Source: an uncultured Erythrobacter sp. | GTDB taxonomy: Bacteria; Pseudomonadota; Alphaproteobacteria; Sphingomonadales; Sphingomonadaceae | Length of the DNA: 64,000 bases | NCBI RefSeq assembly: GCF_947499705.1 | Contig: NZ_CANMPJ010000001.1 | Location: 531,501 to 595,500, forward strand | Direction: 5' to 3' | Part shown: in pieces, positions 36,945 to 45,844 of the stretch | Position numbering within the stretch: position 1 is the first letter of the stretch | Layout of the letters: every line of letters begins with the position of its first letter | Position numbers and translations under genes: made by a program | Notes under the pieces: model-generated | Database searches by the model: none | What the model was told of the DNA's origin: nothing | The model's input: the letters and a program-made list of their open reading frames with translations, nothing else

Positions 36945-38570
36945 TTATGCCTCTTCATCTTCACCGCTATCCGCATCGTCCAACTGCTTCATCACCGTTC
37001 CGAAGTTCACACGCTGCCCATCGGGTATATCGGTCAAATAATCGATCATGGCCTGCGCCAGACTGCCCTGTTTTCCGCCATGCGGATCGGCTGCGATCGG
37101 TGCCAACAAATAGCGTGCAATGACAGTCTCGCCATCATTCGCTTTCATGCTGGCGACCTCCATCGCCAACTCTTTGTCGAACGGCGCCAGCTGCGTCGCG
37201 CGCTCAAGCGCGAACTTCGCTCCGTCCGGTGCGGCCTCGCCCCGACGAACAAAGCTGCGATAATAGTAAATGAGCGGCTGCGTGTGGTCGGATTCGAGGG
37301 CATTGAGAGCCTCGAACGGCTTCATTGCGTTTGCATAGGCTGCCGACTTGTCGCCAGCATCGGCGGCCTTGCGAAACAAAGCATAGCCTTTCTGGACATA
37401 GGCGTTCTTGACACCTTGATCAGCGGAGATGGCTTTGTCGGCGGCGGCAATTGCAGCGTCATCGTTGCCAGCATCGTATTCCGCCTCTGCCAGTGCCGCG
37501 AGCGCATGGGCATCATCCGGATATCGCGCTGCGATCTTTCGAGCTTCTTGCACAATCTCGGCGGCATCTTCATCACCGACCCCGCGCTTGGAGCGAATGA
37601 TCACATCCATCATCGCGGCATGGCCGTCGCTCAGCTTGCTAGCCTGAACGGCGCCCACTGAAATGTCTTGCGAACCAAAGCGCATTCCAGACATCGAACG
37701 CTGCCGACCATAGTTCAGAAGCTCACGTTCAAGCTTGTCGAGGTCGCCGAAGATCTTTTTGCCAGCCTCAAGGCTGTCAGCGCCCGACGCGACCGCCTGC
37801 CAATAGCTCACCAATTGCCCTCTGCGCTGAGGGTTGAAGCGCAGATAATGATAGAGCAGCCAGGCCCTGCCATAAAAAGCGGTGTAGCGATTGCCGCGCT
37901 TCTCCCGGTAGAGGCCGTAATCGAGCAGTTCGCGGACCGAGACCGGAGCGGCCTGGCTGATTTCCCAAGCGCGCTCATTGTTGGGCAATCCGATATCGAC
38001 CGAGCCATCATCGTTGAAGCGCGCCGAAGAGAAATACTCGGCGGACCCTTCGCTGAGCCAGCGCGGCATCGCGTGGCGTGCTGAAGAGATCAGGAAGTGG
38101 TGGGCATATTCGTGCAGAAGAATTGACCATGAACGGTCGCCTTCGAAGCCGCTAGCGCCACTGCTGCGCGAGAACCGCGTTCCAATCTGACCGCGACCGG
38201 CGTCTCTCGTCCCGAACTTGATATTAGGGACGAAGGTGACAGATCCGTTGGCGCGGGGGATGTAGAACCCGGCGACCGCCGATCGGCTCGACGCGCCATA
38301 GATGTCGCGCAGATTGTCGCGGCTGCCGACCATGTAGACAGTGAGCCGGTTTGACGGGCTGGGCACGGGCACCTTGCGTCCGCTCTCCAGCTCCATTGCG
38401 ACATGGTATTTCTCGAGCATCTCCGCGAACTTCTCGAGGTCTTCGCCGCGAGAATCCGAGTAGATCACAAAGCGGTCACTTTCGGCCTTGTGCCAGGCGG
38501 CGTGCGCGGGTGAGCTGGCCAGCAGCATGGCTGCTGCAAGAACAAGTACGGAGAAAATCCGTGTAATCAT
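36945..38570 (-). CDS. Exported gluzincin-type peptidase with TPR region (paralogue 2)
   Basis: 541 residues from the ATG at 38570 (open to 38630). Signal peptide 1-24, zinc motif H153-E154-x2-H157 (LLHEYAHHF), candidate third ligand E174 in WLSEGSAEYF, and TPR-like C-terminal repeats. It has the same architecture as the downstream gene. It carries an extra Gly/Ser/Arg-rich insertion at about 120-147 just before the zinc motif and an acidic C-terminus. The two genes look like a tandem duplication that included the promoter. Confidence 0.82.
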   Translation of the reverse strand: MITRIFSVLVLAAAMLLASSPAHAAWHKAESDRFVIYSDSRGEDLEKFAEMLEKYHVAMELESGRKVPVPSPSNRLTVYMVGSRDNLRDIYGASSRSAVAGFYIPRANGSVTFVPNIKFGTRDAGRGQIGTRFSRSSGASGFEGDRSWSILLHEYAHHFLISSARHAMPRWLSEGSAEYFSSARFNDDGSVDIGLPNNERAWEISQAAPVSVRELLDYGLYREKRGNRYTAFYGRAWLLYHYLRFNPQRRGQLVSYWQAVASGADSLEAGKKIFGDLDKLERELLNYGRQRSMSGMRFGSQDISVGAVQASKLSDGHAAMMDVIIRSKRGVGDEDAAEIVQEARKIAARYPDDAHALAALAEAEYDAGNDDAAIAAADKAISADQGVKNAYVQKGYALFRKAADAGDKSAAYANAMKPFEALNALESDHTQPLIYYYRSFVRRGEAAPDGAKFALERATQLAPFDKELAMEVASMKANDGETVIARYLLAPIAADPHGGKQGSLAQAMIDYLTDIPDGQRVNFGTVMKQLDDADSGEDEEA

Positions 38571-38644
38571 GATGGTAACGTCCCCTGTGCGGTGCCTGCG
38601 ACTGCATCGCTCGGGGCAAAGTATATTCAAAAAGTTGCGCTTGG

Positions 38645-40285
38645 CTAGATGGCCTTCTTGCTCTTCAGATCGTCGAGATATTGCCAGATTTGCGAGACGA
38701 CGACTGAGCCTTCTCCAACAGCGCTCGCGACCCGTTTGACCGAACCGGCACGAACATCTCCGACGGCGAAGATTCCATCAGTGCCGGTCTCGAATGGGCT
38801 GTCCCGGCCGACTTCCTTGCCGCTTAGGACAAATCCCTTTTCGTCGGTCTCGACCAGTCCGGACAGCCAATCGGTGTTGGGGGCAGCACCGATCATGATG
38901 AACACCGCGCGCGTATCTTGCCGCCTTTCGCCGTCGGGGCCCTTGAGCGTGACCGCATCGAGCGTTGTCTCGCCATGCAGTTCAGTCATCGATGTGTTGT
39001 AGTGGATCGTGATCCGTGGGTCGGCTTCCAGTCTGCTTGAGAGGTAACTCGACATCGAGGCCGCGAGGCTGCCTGACCGAACCAGCAGATGTACATGTGC
39101 TGCGGTTCGCGACAGGTACATCGCGGCCTGTCCTGCCGAGTTGCCGCCGCCGATTACGACAACTTCGGTGTTCTTGCAGAACCGCGCTTCCATTTCTGTT
39201 GCGGCGTAATAGATGCCGTGGCCTTCAAACTCGCGCAGGCGGTCGATCGGCAGGCGCCGATACTGCACTCCGGTACTGACCAGGACAGCGCGGGCGCAGA
39301 CTTCATCGGCGTCCTCGCCTTCGCCATCGAGGGTTGCGCAGAATGTGCCATCCTCACGCTTTTCGAGCCGTTCGACCCGGCGCGGCATCGCAAACTGTGT
39401 GCCAAATTTGAGCGCCTGTATCTGCCCGCGATAGGTCAGGTCGGTGCCGCTGATCCCGGTCGGGAAACCCATGTAGTTTTCGATCCGGCTGGACGTGCCC
39501 GCTTGTCCGCCGATCGCCATGTCTTCGATGACCAGCGCATCAAGCCCCTCGGAACCGGCATAGACGGCCGCCGCGACGCCAGCTGGCCCGCCGCCTACGA
39601 TCAGCAGATCGAACGTGCGCTGCGAGCAGATGTCGAGATCGAGGTTGAGATATTGCGCCACTTTTCGCGGCGTCGGATTCTCCAAATTCTGTGTCTGGCC
39701 GAGAATGACGGAGGGCTGATGTCCTGTCAGGTCGCACACCGCAGCGGTCTCGCGGTCGGCGGCGTCCATATCGTAGCTTTGGAACGGGATGCGATTGCGG
39801 GATAGGAAGCGCTCCACCTCTTGCACCGCCGGGTCCCGGTCGGCGCCGATCACTTTGACCGCGCCGTTGCTGTCTTCGAATTGCTTTTTACGGCGAGCGG
39901 CGAAGACGGTGATGATGTGATCGCTGAGTTCGGGCACGCGGCTCATCAGGTCGAGCATAGCCTTGCGCGGCGCTTCGATTACGCGGGTCGGCATCGCCGC
40001 GCGCATCCTCAGATACGCGGTGGCTCCCGTTAGAAAGCCGATCTCACCCATGAACTGCGTCGGGCCGAGGGCATGTTCGAACATCCGTTCGTCGGTATAC
40101 GGATCGACGACTTCGATCTCACCTTCGAGCACATAGACGAAAGTATCCATCGCTTCGCCGATTTGCGTGACGACTTCGCCGGTCTCGTAAGTGCGCTCAC
40201 CGCCAATCTCGCAGATCGCATCGACATGCGCCTGCGCCAGCGGCACGCGGCGCATTGTTTCGAGATCCTGACCCAAGCCTTCCAT
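38645..40285 (-). CDS. cNMP-binding domain fused to thioredoxin-reductase-like flavoprotein
   Basis: 546 residues. Residues about 10-130 are a cyclic-nucleotide-binding (CAP_ED) domain (GEVVTQIGEAMDTFVYVLEGEIEVVDP). A thioredoxin-like segment without a Cys pair lies at about 142-215. The C-terminal part is a thioredoxin-reductase-type FAD/NADPH module (LLIVGGGPAGVAAAVYAG, VVIGGGNSAGQAAMYLSR, GIFAVGDVRAGSVKRVASAVGEG). The redox CxxC expected just before the NADPH loop is replaced by AATE, so it cannot work as a normal thioredoxin reductase. It is probably a nucleotide-responsive NAD(P)H oxidoreductase. Confidence 0.88.
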   Translation of the reverse strand: MEGLGQDLETMRRVPLAQAHVDAICEIGGERTYETGEVVTQIGEAMDTFVYVLEGEIEVVDPYTDERMFEHALGPTQFMGEIGFLTGATAYLRMRAAMPTRVIEAPRKAMLDLMSRVPELSDHIITVFAARRKKQFEDSNGAVKVIGADRDPAVQEVERFLSRNRIPFQSYDMDAADRETAAVCDLTGHQPSVILGQTQNLENPTPRKVAQYLNLDLDICSQRTFDLLIVGGGPAGVAAAVYAGSEGLDALVIEDMAIGGQAGTSSRIENYMGFPTGISGTDLTYRGQIQALKFGTQFAMPRRVERLEKREDGTFCATLDGEGEDADEVCARAVLVSTGVQYRRLPIDRLREFEGHGIYYAATEMEARFCKNTEVVVIGGGNSAGQAAMYLSRTAAHVHLLVRSGSLAASMSSYLSSRLEADPRITIHYNTSMTELHGETTLDAVTLKGPDGERRQDTRAVFIMIGAAPNTDWLSGLVETDEKGFVLSGKEVGRDSPFETGTDGIFAVGDVRAGSVKRVASAVGEGSVVVSQIWQYLDDLKSKKAI

Positions 40286-40322
40286 ACGCGCCTCCTGACA
40301 ACCATCTTAGCGCTAGATGGGG

Positions 40323-42194
40323 TTAAGTTCTGGCACCTGCAATGTAGCGGCCGACCGTTTTCTCCACGACGTCTAGCGGCGCGTTTCCGCCAAGGATTAC
40401 TGCGGTGTTGAACGCCTTGAAGTCATAGGCGCTGCCAAGCTCGACTTCGGCCCGCGCGCGTTGCCGCACGATTTCGCTGTGTCCGATCTTGTACGAGCAC
40501 GCCTGACCCGGCCAGCTGCAATAGCGATCGACTTCGCCGGCGACTTCTTCAGGCTTCGAACCGTTGCGCTCGATGAAGAAATTGCGTGCCTGCTGACGTG
40601 ACCACCGCTTGTGGTGGAGGCCGGTGTCGACAACCAGGCGGCAGGCGCGGAATGCGAGACTTTGCAGGTAACCAAGCCGTCCGACTTTAAAGTCGTCATA
40701 GGCGCCGAGCTCATCGGCCAGCTGCTCACCGTAAAGCGCCCAGCCTTCGCTGAACGCGCCAAACGCCAGGATTGAGCGGATCAGTGGCAAGCGGTTCGAA
40801 TATTCGCCCTCCCACACATGTCCGGGAATGGCTTCGTGGAAGGTGAGGTCGGGGAGATCGTATTTGCGGTGCAGATCGGTGCTGCGCAGGTTGATCCAGA
40901 ACCGGCCTGGAATTTGACCGTCCTTGCTGCCCGCGCCGCCATAGGCACCGGGCGCGCCTGCTTCCTCGTTGATCGGGATTCGACGCACTTCCATATTGGG
41001 ATCGACCAGCTGATTGAAGGCGCGCGGCATTTCGCCTTTGATCCATTCGATGCGCTCATCGATGAATTCAAAGATTTCCGCGCGCCCCGGATCGCCTTCG
41101 GCAAACTTGTAGCGCGGGTCTTCGGATAGCGCCTGCATGCGTTCACCGACGGTCCCTGTCGTATATCCGATTTCCTTGAGGATCGGGTCCATCCGGCCAT
41201 GCAGTTCGGCTAATTCTTCGAGGCCCTGATCGTGGATTTCGTCCGGGCTGAGCGAAGTGGTTGTTGAGGCGCTGGTGGACCACGCATACCATTCATCGCC
41301 GCGCGGCTGCGCCCACATTCCCGGATCGGACTTGGCGATAGCGCGCTGAGCCTTGAGTTCTGCAAGCTGACGTTGGAGCGCGGGAACCACGCGATCATTG
41401 ACCATGCCGACTGCTTGCCGAGAGGAAGTGGTCGCGGCTTCCAGTTCAGACGTCAGCAATGGCGCGGCATAGGCACCGCCATTGTTTTGCGCATCCGAGA
41501 TGTTCGCTTCCATCTGTGCGATGGTCTTGTCGAGAAGGAAGTCGGGCGGGACGAGGCCCATTCCTCGCGCCTCCTGAACGCGTTCGGTTTCGCCATCGAG
41601 TACGGCGCTGACTTCGTTCAGACGACCGAGATAATATTCGATGTCCTGAGTATCGCGCAGCGGCTGCGTCGCGCCAAAGAAACGCGGAAAATCGATATAG
41701 CCGCCGACATTCTGGATAATCAGATAGGGAGCGTTGCGCCAGCTGCCGACCGCGACATCGCCGTAGGGAAGTGCCATGCCTTCGACGGCCTTTGAAAACG
41801 CGCTTTCAACCACGTCGAAGCCGACCTGTTGATCGGCAGTCAGGCCGTCCTTGGGATAGGCCCGCGCTTCGGCGAGCAGCCGTGTCAGCGTGGCTTTGTA
41901 ATCCGCGCGGCCTTCGGCACCCGAGGTGCCAAATGTGCCGCGCCACTGCGCATATTGGCCCGTATCGACACCAAGGCCGGTTGCGCGGCCCGGCTCATGC
42001 TTGAGCATGGCGTAGGCGAATTCATCGAGTTTGGCGTCGGCTCCGGTCAGCGCGGTCGCTGATTGTCCTGGTTCGCCCGGCGCACCATCTGCGGCATATC
42101 CAGATACGCAGCCTGGAAGCAGAGCCAATGCGGAAACGCCGCCAAGCCCGGTGAGGGCCTGACGGCGTGTAAAGTTATTCGTTGTGTCGCTCAT
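40323..42194 (-). CDS. DUF885 lipoprotein, predicted metallopeptidase
   Basis: 623 residues. The N-terminus has a twin-Arg (FTRRQALTGL) followed by a hydrophobic run and lipobox-like LLPGC (Cys at about 27), so possibly a Tat-exported lipoprotein. The long helical DUF885 domain includes LTFHEAIPGHVWEGEY, the family's HExxxGH-like metal motif, and a downstream GWALYGEQLADELG that supplies a further ligand. The family is related to carboxypeptidase-like metalloenzymes. It lies 37 bases before the cNMP-domain flavoprotein gene. The substrate is unknown. Confidence 0.85.
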   Translation of the reverse strand: MSDTTNNFTRRQALTGLGGVSALALLPGCVSGYAADGAPGEPGQSATALTGADAKLDEFAYAMLKHEPGRATGLGVDTGQYAQWRGTFGTSGAEGRADYKATLTRLLAEARAYPKDGLTADQQVGFDVVESAFSKAVEGMALPYGDVAVGSWRNAPYLIIQNVGGYIDFPRFFGATQPLRDTQDIEYYLGRLNEVSAVLDGETERVQEARGMGLVPPDFLLDKTIAQMEANISDAQNNGGAYAAPLLTSELEAATTSSRQAVGMVNDRVVPALQRQLAELKAQRAIAKSDPGMWAQPRGDEWYAWSTSASTTTSLSPDEIHDQGLEELAELHGRMDPILKEIGYTTGTVGERMQALSEDPRYKFAEGDPGRAEIFEFIDERIEWIKGEMPRAFNQLVDPNMEVRRIPINEEAGAPGAYGGAGSKDGQIPGRFWINLRSTDLHRKYDLPDLTFHEAIPGHVWEGEYSNRLPLIRSILAFGAFSEGWALYGEQLADELGAYDDFKVGRLGYLQSLAFRACRLVVDTGLHHKRWSRQQARNFFIERNGSKPEEVAGEVDRYCSWPGQACSYKIGHSEIVRQRARAEVELGSAYDFKAFNTAVILGGNAPLDVVEKTVGRYIAGART

Positions 42195-42230
42195 GGTCGC
42201 GGGTGTTACCGCGCCCAAAACCCAAGTCAA

Positions 42231-42599
42231 TCAGCCTTTGAGGTGATCCGGCACGATGCCGCCCGACTGTGCGATCTGTGCCAATACTTCCTTGTGAAGC
42301 GCAATGTTATCTTCGGCGGTGCCCGAATAGTCGGTGTTGCCCATTTCGACCGCCAATGACTTGCGGTTTTCGTAGCTCGGATCGACCTGAACGAGCGTCA
42401 GCAGGTCAGAAATCGACGTCTGCCAATTGAGCTTGTCAGCGCCCGGGATCGAACCGATGCGTGCCATCACGTCATCTTCGCTGATCCCAGCGCGCGCAGG
42501 TGCGGCGTCCGCTGCCGGTGCTGCTTCAGCAGGTGCTTCGGTGGTTGCTTCTTCGTCTTCGCCGAAGATTGCGTTGCTGATAGAGCTGAAAATTCCCAT
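42231..42599 (-). CDS. DUF3597-domain protein
   Basis: 122 residues. A short amphipathic N-terminus (GIFSSISNAIFGEDEE), an Ala/Glu/Pro-rich linker (18-38) and the C-terminal DUF3597 domain (DKLNWQTSISDLLTLVQVDPSYENRKSLAVEMG). The family resembles the C-terminal part of some peptidoglycan-related proteins, but its role is unknown. No signal peptide is seen. Confidence 0.85.
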   Translation of the reverse strand: MGIFSSISNAIFGEDEEATTEAPAEAAPAADAAPARAGISEDDVMARIGSIPGADKLNWQTSISDLLTLVQVDPSYENRKSLAVEMGNTDYSGTAEDNIALHKEVLAQIAQSGGIVPDHLKG

Positions 42600-42699
42600 G
42601 TCGTCCCTCCATTGTGGTTATCGTTCGGATATTCGCGGGATGTTTCAATCCCATGGCGAATCCGTCAAGAGGTTCTAGCACACGGAATTGGGACTGCGC

Positions 42700-42927
42700 A
42701 TGGATATTGTTCTTTCGATTGTGATGCTGGTGGCCTTCGCCTTGATTGCCGGGGCGTTCGCCTATTGGCGGCGGACGGGTGAGACGAAGCAGCCTGCCTT
42801 GATGGTGGTTCTGGCGCTTGTTGCGATCATCAATGTGCTGATCTGGACGCTGCCCGATGCAAGTGGGGTCTCGCCGGTAGAGCAGGTCGAATCGGCCGAG
42901 GAGGGAGGATCCCCGACCGATCCGTAG
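42700..42927 (+). CDS. Small two-helix membrane protein
   Basis: 75 residues from the ATG at 42700 (open four codons further upstream). Two transmembrane helices (about 2-22 and 33-51) are separated by a basic loop, followed by an acidic tail (EQVESAEEGG). It is convergent with the TonB-like gene, with stops 4 bases apart. The function is unknown. Confidence 0.6.
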   Translation: MDIVLSIVMLVAFALIAGAFAYWRRTGETKQPALMVVLALVAIINVLIWTLPDASGVSPVEQVESAEEGGSPTDP

Positions 42928-42931
42928 GGGC

Positions 42932-43624
42932 TTACTGCGGTATCTGCCAGTTCACCGAGCTGCTGAATGAGCCGGGGACCGAATTGCCGGAACTGTCCTT
43001 CGCCGGTTTGAATCGGGCGCGCTTTGTGATGAGCTGGCAAGTCGCGAGATCGAGCACATTGTGTCCGGTCGAGCCGACGACGGAGCAATTGCTAACCCGG
43101 CCAGACGCGCTGACTTCCAGATTGAACCGGGCAACACCTTCGCGGCCTTCGCGAATCCAGCGCGATTTGTAGTCCCGATCCGTGATCCAACCGCCCGGCG
43201 CGTTGCGCGGGGATGCTGCAATCGGGTCGGGCAGAGGCGGCGCGGGCGGCGCGATGCCCAGACCTGACCCTCCCACTTCAACCGGGCCCACGATCAGTTC
43301 TTGCCCAAGCGGAGGGAGCTCGCTGATTTCAATCGGCGGTCCCGGCCTAAGCTCGAACGGCGAGTCCGGAACCGTCACGACCTGCGGCGCTTGTGTGGTC
43401 GGCGTGGTTGTTGATCTCGGTGCGGGATCGGTGCGTTTGGGCGGAGGAGGTGGATCGACCGGCTTCGGCGTCACAAATATGGTGTCGGGGTTCGGCACTG
43501 CGGTTTTTGGCACGATCGTGACCGCCAGCCCCACAACGAGCAGCGCGCCGACGGCTCCTGGGATGCCAAGCGCGCCGACCATGGCGGCGGGGTTCGGGCG
43601 CCGGGATGCTGCGACATAATTCAT
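42932..43624 (-). CDS. Energy transducer TonB-like protein
   Basis: 230 residues from the ATG at 43624. One N-terminal transmembrane helix (about 17-35), a Pro-rich periplasmic spacer (about 45-90, with VDPPPPPKRTDPAP), and a C-terminal TonB domain (about 145-230: WIREGREGVARFNLEVSASGRVSNCSVVGSTG). TonB proteins with ExbB/ExbD energise outer-membrane receptors. No exbBD genes are here, so it may be an auxiliary TonB. The open frame extends 78 codons upstream without homology. Confidence 0.88.
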   Translation of the reverse strand: MNYVAASRRPNPAAMVGALGIPGAVGALLVVGLAVTIVPKTAVPNPDTIFVTPKPVDPPPPPKRTDPAPRSTTTPTTQAPQVVTVPDSPFELRPGPPIEISELPPLGQELIVGPVEVGGSGLGIAPPAPPLPDPIAASPRNAPGGWITDRDYKSRWIREGREGVARFNLEVSASGRVSNCSVVGSTGHNVLDLATCQLITKRARFKPAKDSSGNSVPGSFSSSVNWQIPQ

Positions 43625-44029
43625 AGCGGTGGTTCCTCTCTCTTTTTCGTCACGAGAGCGGTAGCCAGCATGAGTGTTCCAACTGGCTCCACTCTGAGGC
43701 AATGTTACAACGTCACATATGCAATGCAAGAAGTTTCGAGTTGCGGTTTGAGACCCGTTTGCGAATGCAACCGATTGAGGTTTTGGAATTTTGTTGTGAG
43801 GAGGGGGAGGGGTGTTTGCTTTTACGCAGCGCATCCGCGCTGCTTGGCTTCGCCGCATAAGCGGCGGCGGCCGGTCGGCCTTGCGATGCCGATGGCGTCG
43901 AGCCAGTACAGTCTAGCAACTGTGTCGCGGAGCACGGTTGCGCAGCAGCCGCAAGCCCAACCGGGCGCCCGCAGGCCCTTTAGGGCCGAGGAAGTCGCGC
44001 GCCCGGATGGGCGTGCGGAAAAAGAAAAC
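43625..44029. other. Long intergenic stretch, no convincing gene
   Basis: About 400 bases between the TonB-like start and the terminator of the alpha/beta-hydrolase gene. Short open frames occur on both strands but none has a ribosome site or recognisable protein. The segment 43820-44010 is unusually GC-rich with many short inverted repeats, and could be a dispersed repeat. The TonB promoter should lie at 43625-43740. Confidence 0.5.
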
Positions 44030-44057
44030 AATCAAGTGATCATCAGATCACTTGATT
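44020..44057 (-). terminator. Intrinsic terminator overlapping the hydrolase stop codon
   Basis: AATCAAGTGAT (44030-44040) and ATCACTTGATT (44047-44057) form an 11-bp perfect stem with a 6-base loop. Read on the minus strand it is followed by TGTTTTCTTTTT. The stop codon of the hydrolase gene (44048-44050) lies inside the upstream arm. Confidence 0.88.
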
Positions 44058-44704
44058 GGACAATCCGGCGACAGGCGGAAATCGAGGTAATTGTCGACCG
44101 ACGCCATCATGTCTTCCATTTCGTTTTCGAAGAAATGGTTGGCGCGCGGGATTTCGTCGTGGTGGATAGTGATGTGCTTTTGCGTACGCAGCTTGTCGAC
44201 CAGCTTTTGCACCGCGCTCGGCTGCACCACCGTGTCCGCCGCACCTTGCACAAAAATGCCGCTAGCGGGGCAGGGCGCTAGGAAACTGAAATCGTACATA
44301 TTCGCCGGAGGCGCAACTGAGATAAAGCCCCGTACTTCAGGGCGGCGCATCAGCAATTGCATGCCGATCAGCGCGCCGAAGGAATAGCCTGCGACCCACG
44401 TGGTCTGCGCTTCGGGGTGGATCGACTGAACCCAATCGAGCGCGCTCGCCGCATCGGAGAGTTCACCGATCCCGCTGTCGAAGCTGCCCTGGCTGCGTCC
44501 GACGCCGCGAAAGTTGAAACGCAGAACCGCGAATCCGCGATCGACGAAGGTCTTGTAGAGCCTCTGGACGATCCGATCATTCATCGTGCCACCGCCTTCG
44601 GGGTGGGGATGAAGGATCATAGCAACCGGAGCGCGCGGGCGCGGCGGCGGAGAGAAACGACCTTCGAGACGGCCTTCGGGGCCGGGAAAGATGACTGAGG
44701 GCAT
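44048..44704 (-). CDS. Alpha/beta-hydrolase of the YfhR/CC3885-like small type
   Basis: 218 residues from the ATG at 44704 (open to 44785). The HPHPEGGGTMND motif near residues 32-43, the nucleophile elbow GYSFGALIG, and a C-terminal catalytic His in RANHFF mark the small cytoplasmic alpha/beta-hydrolase family common in proteobacteria. The substrate is unknown. It is divergent from the cysteine-desulfurase operon, and a Fur-like site lies in the shared gap. Confidence 0.87.
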   Translation of the reverse strand: MPSVIFPGPEGRLEGRFSPPPRPRAPVAMILHPHPEGGGTMNDRIVQRLYKTFVDRGFAVLRFNFRGVGRSQGSFDSGIGELSDAASALDWVQSIHPEAQTTWVAGYSFGALIGMQLLMRRPEVRGFISVAPPANMYDFSFLAPCPASGIFVQGAADTVVQPSAVQKLVDKLRTQKHITIHHDEIPRANHFFENEMEDMMASVDNYLDFRLSPDCPIK

Positions 44705-44797
44705 CGGAGTCCTTATTGATCTGGAGTGCGCAAAGTGCCTGCTGGCACCTGCGAAAGCGCGCTCTATATACGAGTCGCATTGCATTCCGCAATTTTT

Positions 44798-44812
44798 TAA
44801 GAATCGTTCTCA
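44798..44812. promoter_or_regulatory. Fur-like dyad upstream of the cysteine-desulfurase operon
   Basis: TAAGAATCGTTCTCA is a near-palindrome of 7-1-7 form, close to the Fur pattern TGAGAAT-N-ATTCTCA. It lies 40 bases before the first desulfurase start, in the gap shared with the divergent hydrolase. Iron control would fit genes that make iron-sulfur clusters. Confidence 0.5.
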
Positions 44813-44851
44813 TTAAGGCGCTTTTGTTCAAGCCCAAATGGCAAAACCCAA

Positions 44852-45844
44852 ATGGCAAGACAACGCATCTATCTCGACCACGCCGCCACTTCCCCGCTGC
44901 GCCCAGAAGCGCAAGCGGCGATGGAGGAGGGCTTTCGGTTATGGGCGAACCCGTCCTCGCCCCACGCCGAAGGCCGCAAGGCAAAGGCTGCGCTGGAAGA
45001 TGCCCGCGAGCGGATCAAGGCGAGCTTGGGTTGGGATGGAGAGCTGACCTTTACCTCCGGGGCGAGCGAGGCGCTTTGGATTGCGTTGAACCGTGCGAAG
45101 GTGGATCGGCGGATTGTCAGTGCGGTTGAGCATGATGCAGTGTTCCGAGCGGCACCTGATGCGGAAGTTTTCGACGAAGACGACGCGCTGAATGATCAAA
45201 GCATCCTGGCCGTTCAGCACGTGAACTCCGAAACGGGTGTGACCAATCCCGTGACGCAGATGGTTGAGACGATCAAAGCGACTGGCGCAATCACCTTATC
45301 GGACTGTGCGCAATCGGCAGACAAGCTGGACTTGCCCACTGCCGATATGCTGGTCGTCTCCGCACACAAGTTCGGCGGGCCGATTGGAATAGGCGCACTT
45401 TTGGTCAGGGACTTCAATCTGCTTGAGCCGATGGGCGGGCATGAACGCGGGTACAGGCAAGGGACCGAAAACCTGCCGGCGGCGATGGGAATGGCAGCTG
45501 CGCTAGAGGCCGGGGATTGGCAGACTTCCCGCTCGGACCGCGCAGAATTCGCGGCGCAGATCGCTGATCAGCGTCTCTCGATTGGCGAGCAGGTCGACTA
45601 TATCATCGCACTCACTCACCCTTCGATAAGCGCCCAAGCCCTGCTGATCCGCCTCGATGCGATGGGCTTCGCGGTCTCCGCAGGTAGCGCGTGTTCCTCA
45701 GGCACACTGAAGAAAAGCCGGGTGCTGGATGCATTCGGTGTGCCGGACGATGTCGCATCGCGCACGATCCGGGTGAGCATCGGGTGGAACACCACGCCAG
45801 AGGATCTGGAGCGGTTCGCCGAGGCATGGAAATCGCTCACATGA
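44852..45844 (+). CDS. Cysteine desulfurase-like aminotransferase, first copy
   Basis: 330 residues of the NifS/IscS class V PLP family. IYLDHAATSPLRPEA at the N-terminus, the Schiff-base Lys in SAHKFGGP, and the catalytic-loop Cys in SAGSACSSGTLKKS. It is shorter than IscS (about 400) because internal loops are trimmed. It mobilises sulfur from cysteine for Fe-S clusters or thio-modifications. Its stop overlaps the start of a second desulfurase gene (ATGA). Confidence 0.9.
   Translation: MARQRIYLDHAATSPLRPEAQAAMEEGFRLWANPSSPHAEGRKAKAALEDARERIKASLGWDGELTFTSGASEALWIALNRAKVDRRIVSAVEHDAVFRAAPDAEVFDEDDALNDQSILAVQHVNSETGVTNPVTQMVETIKATGAITLSDCAQSADKLDLPTADMLVVSAHKFGGPIGIGALLVRDFNLLEPMGGHERGYRQGTENLPAAMGMAAALEAGDWQTSRSDRAEFAAQIADQRLSIGEQVDYIIALTHPSISAQALLIRLDAMGFAVSAGSACSSGTLKKSRVLDAFGVPDDVASRTIRVSIGWNTTPEDLERFAEAWKSLT

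Noticed and set aside
43713-44031. Two short overlapping minus-strand open frames in the TonB/hydrolase gap
   Set aside because: No ribosome site, odd Arg/Cys/Ala-rich composition, no recognisable domain, and they lie in a palindrome-rich GC block; more likely repeat DNA than genes.
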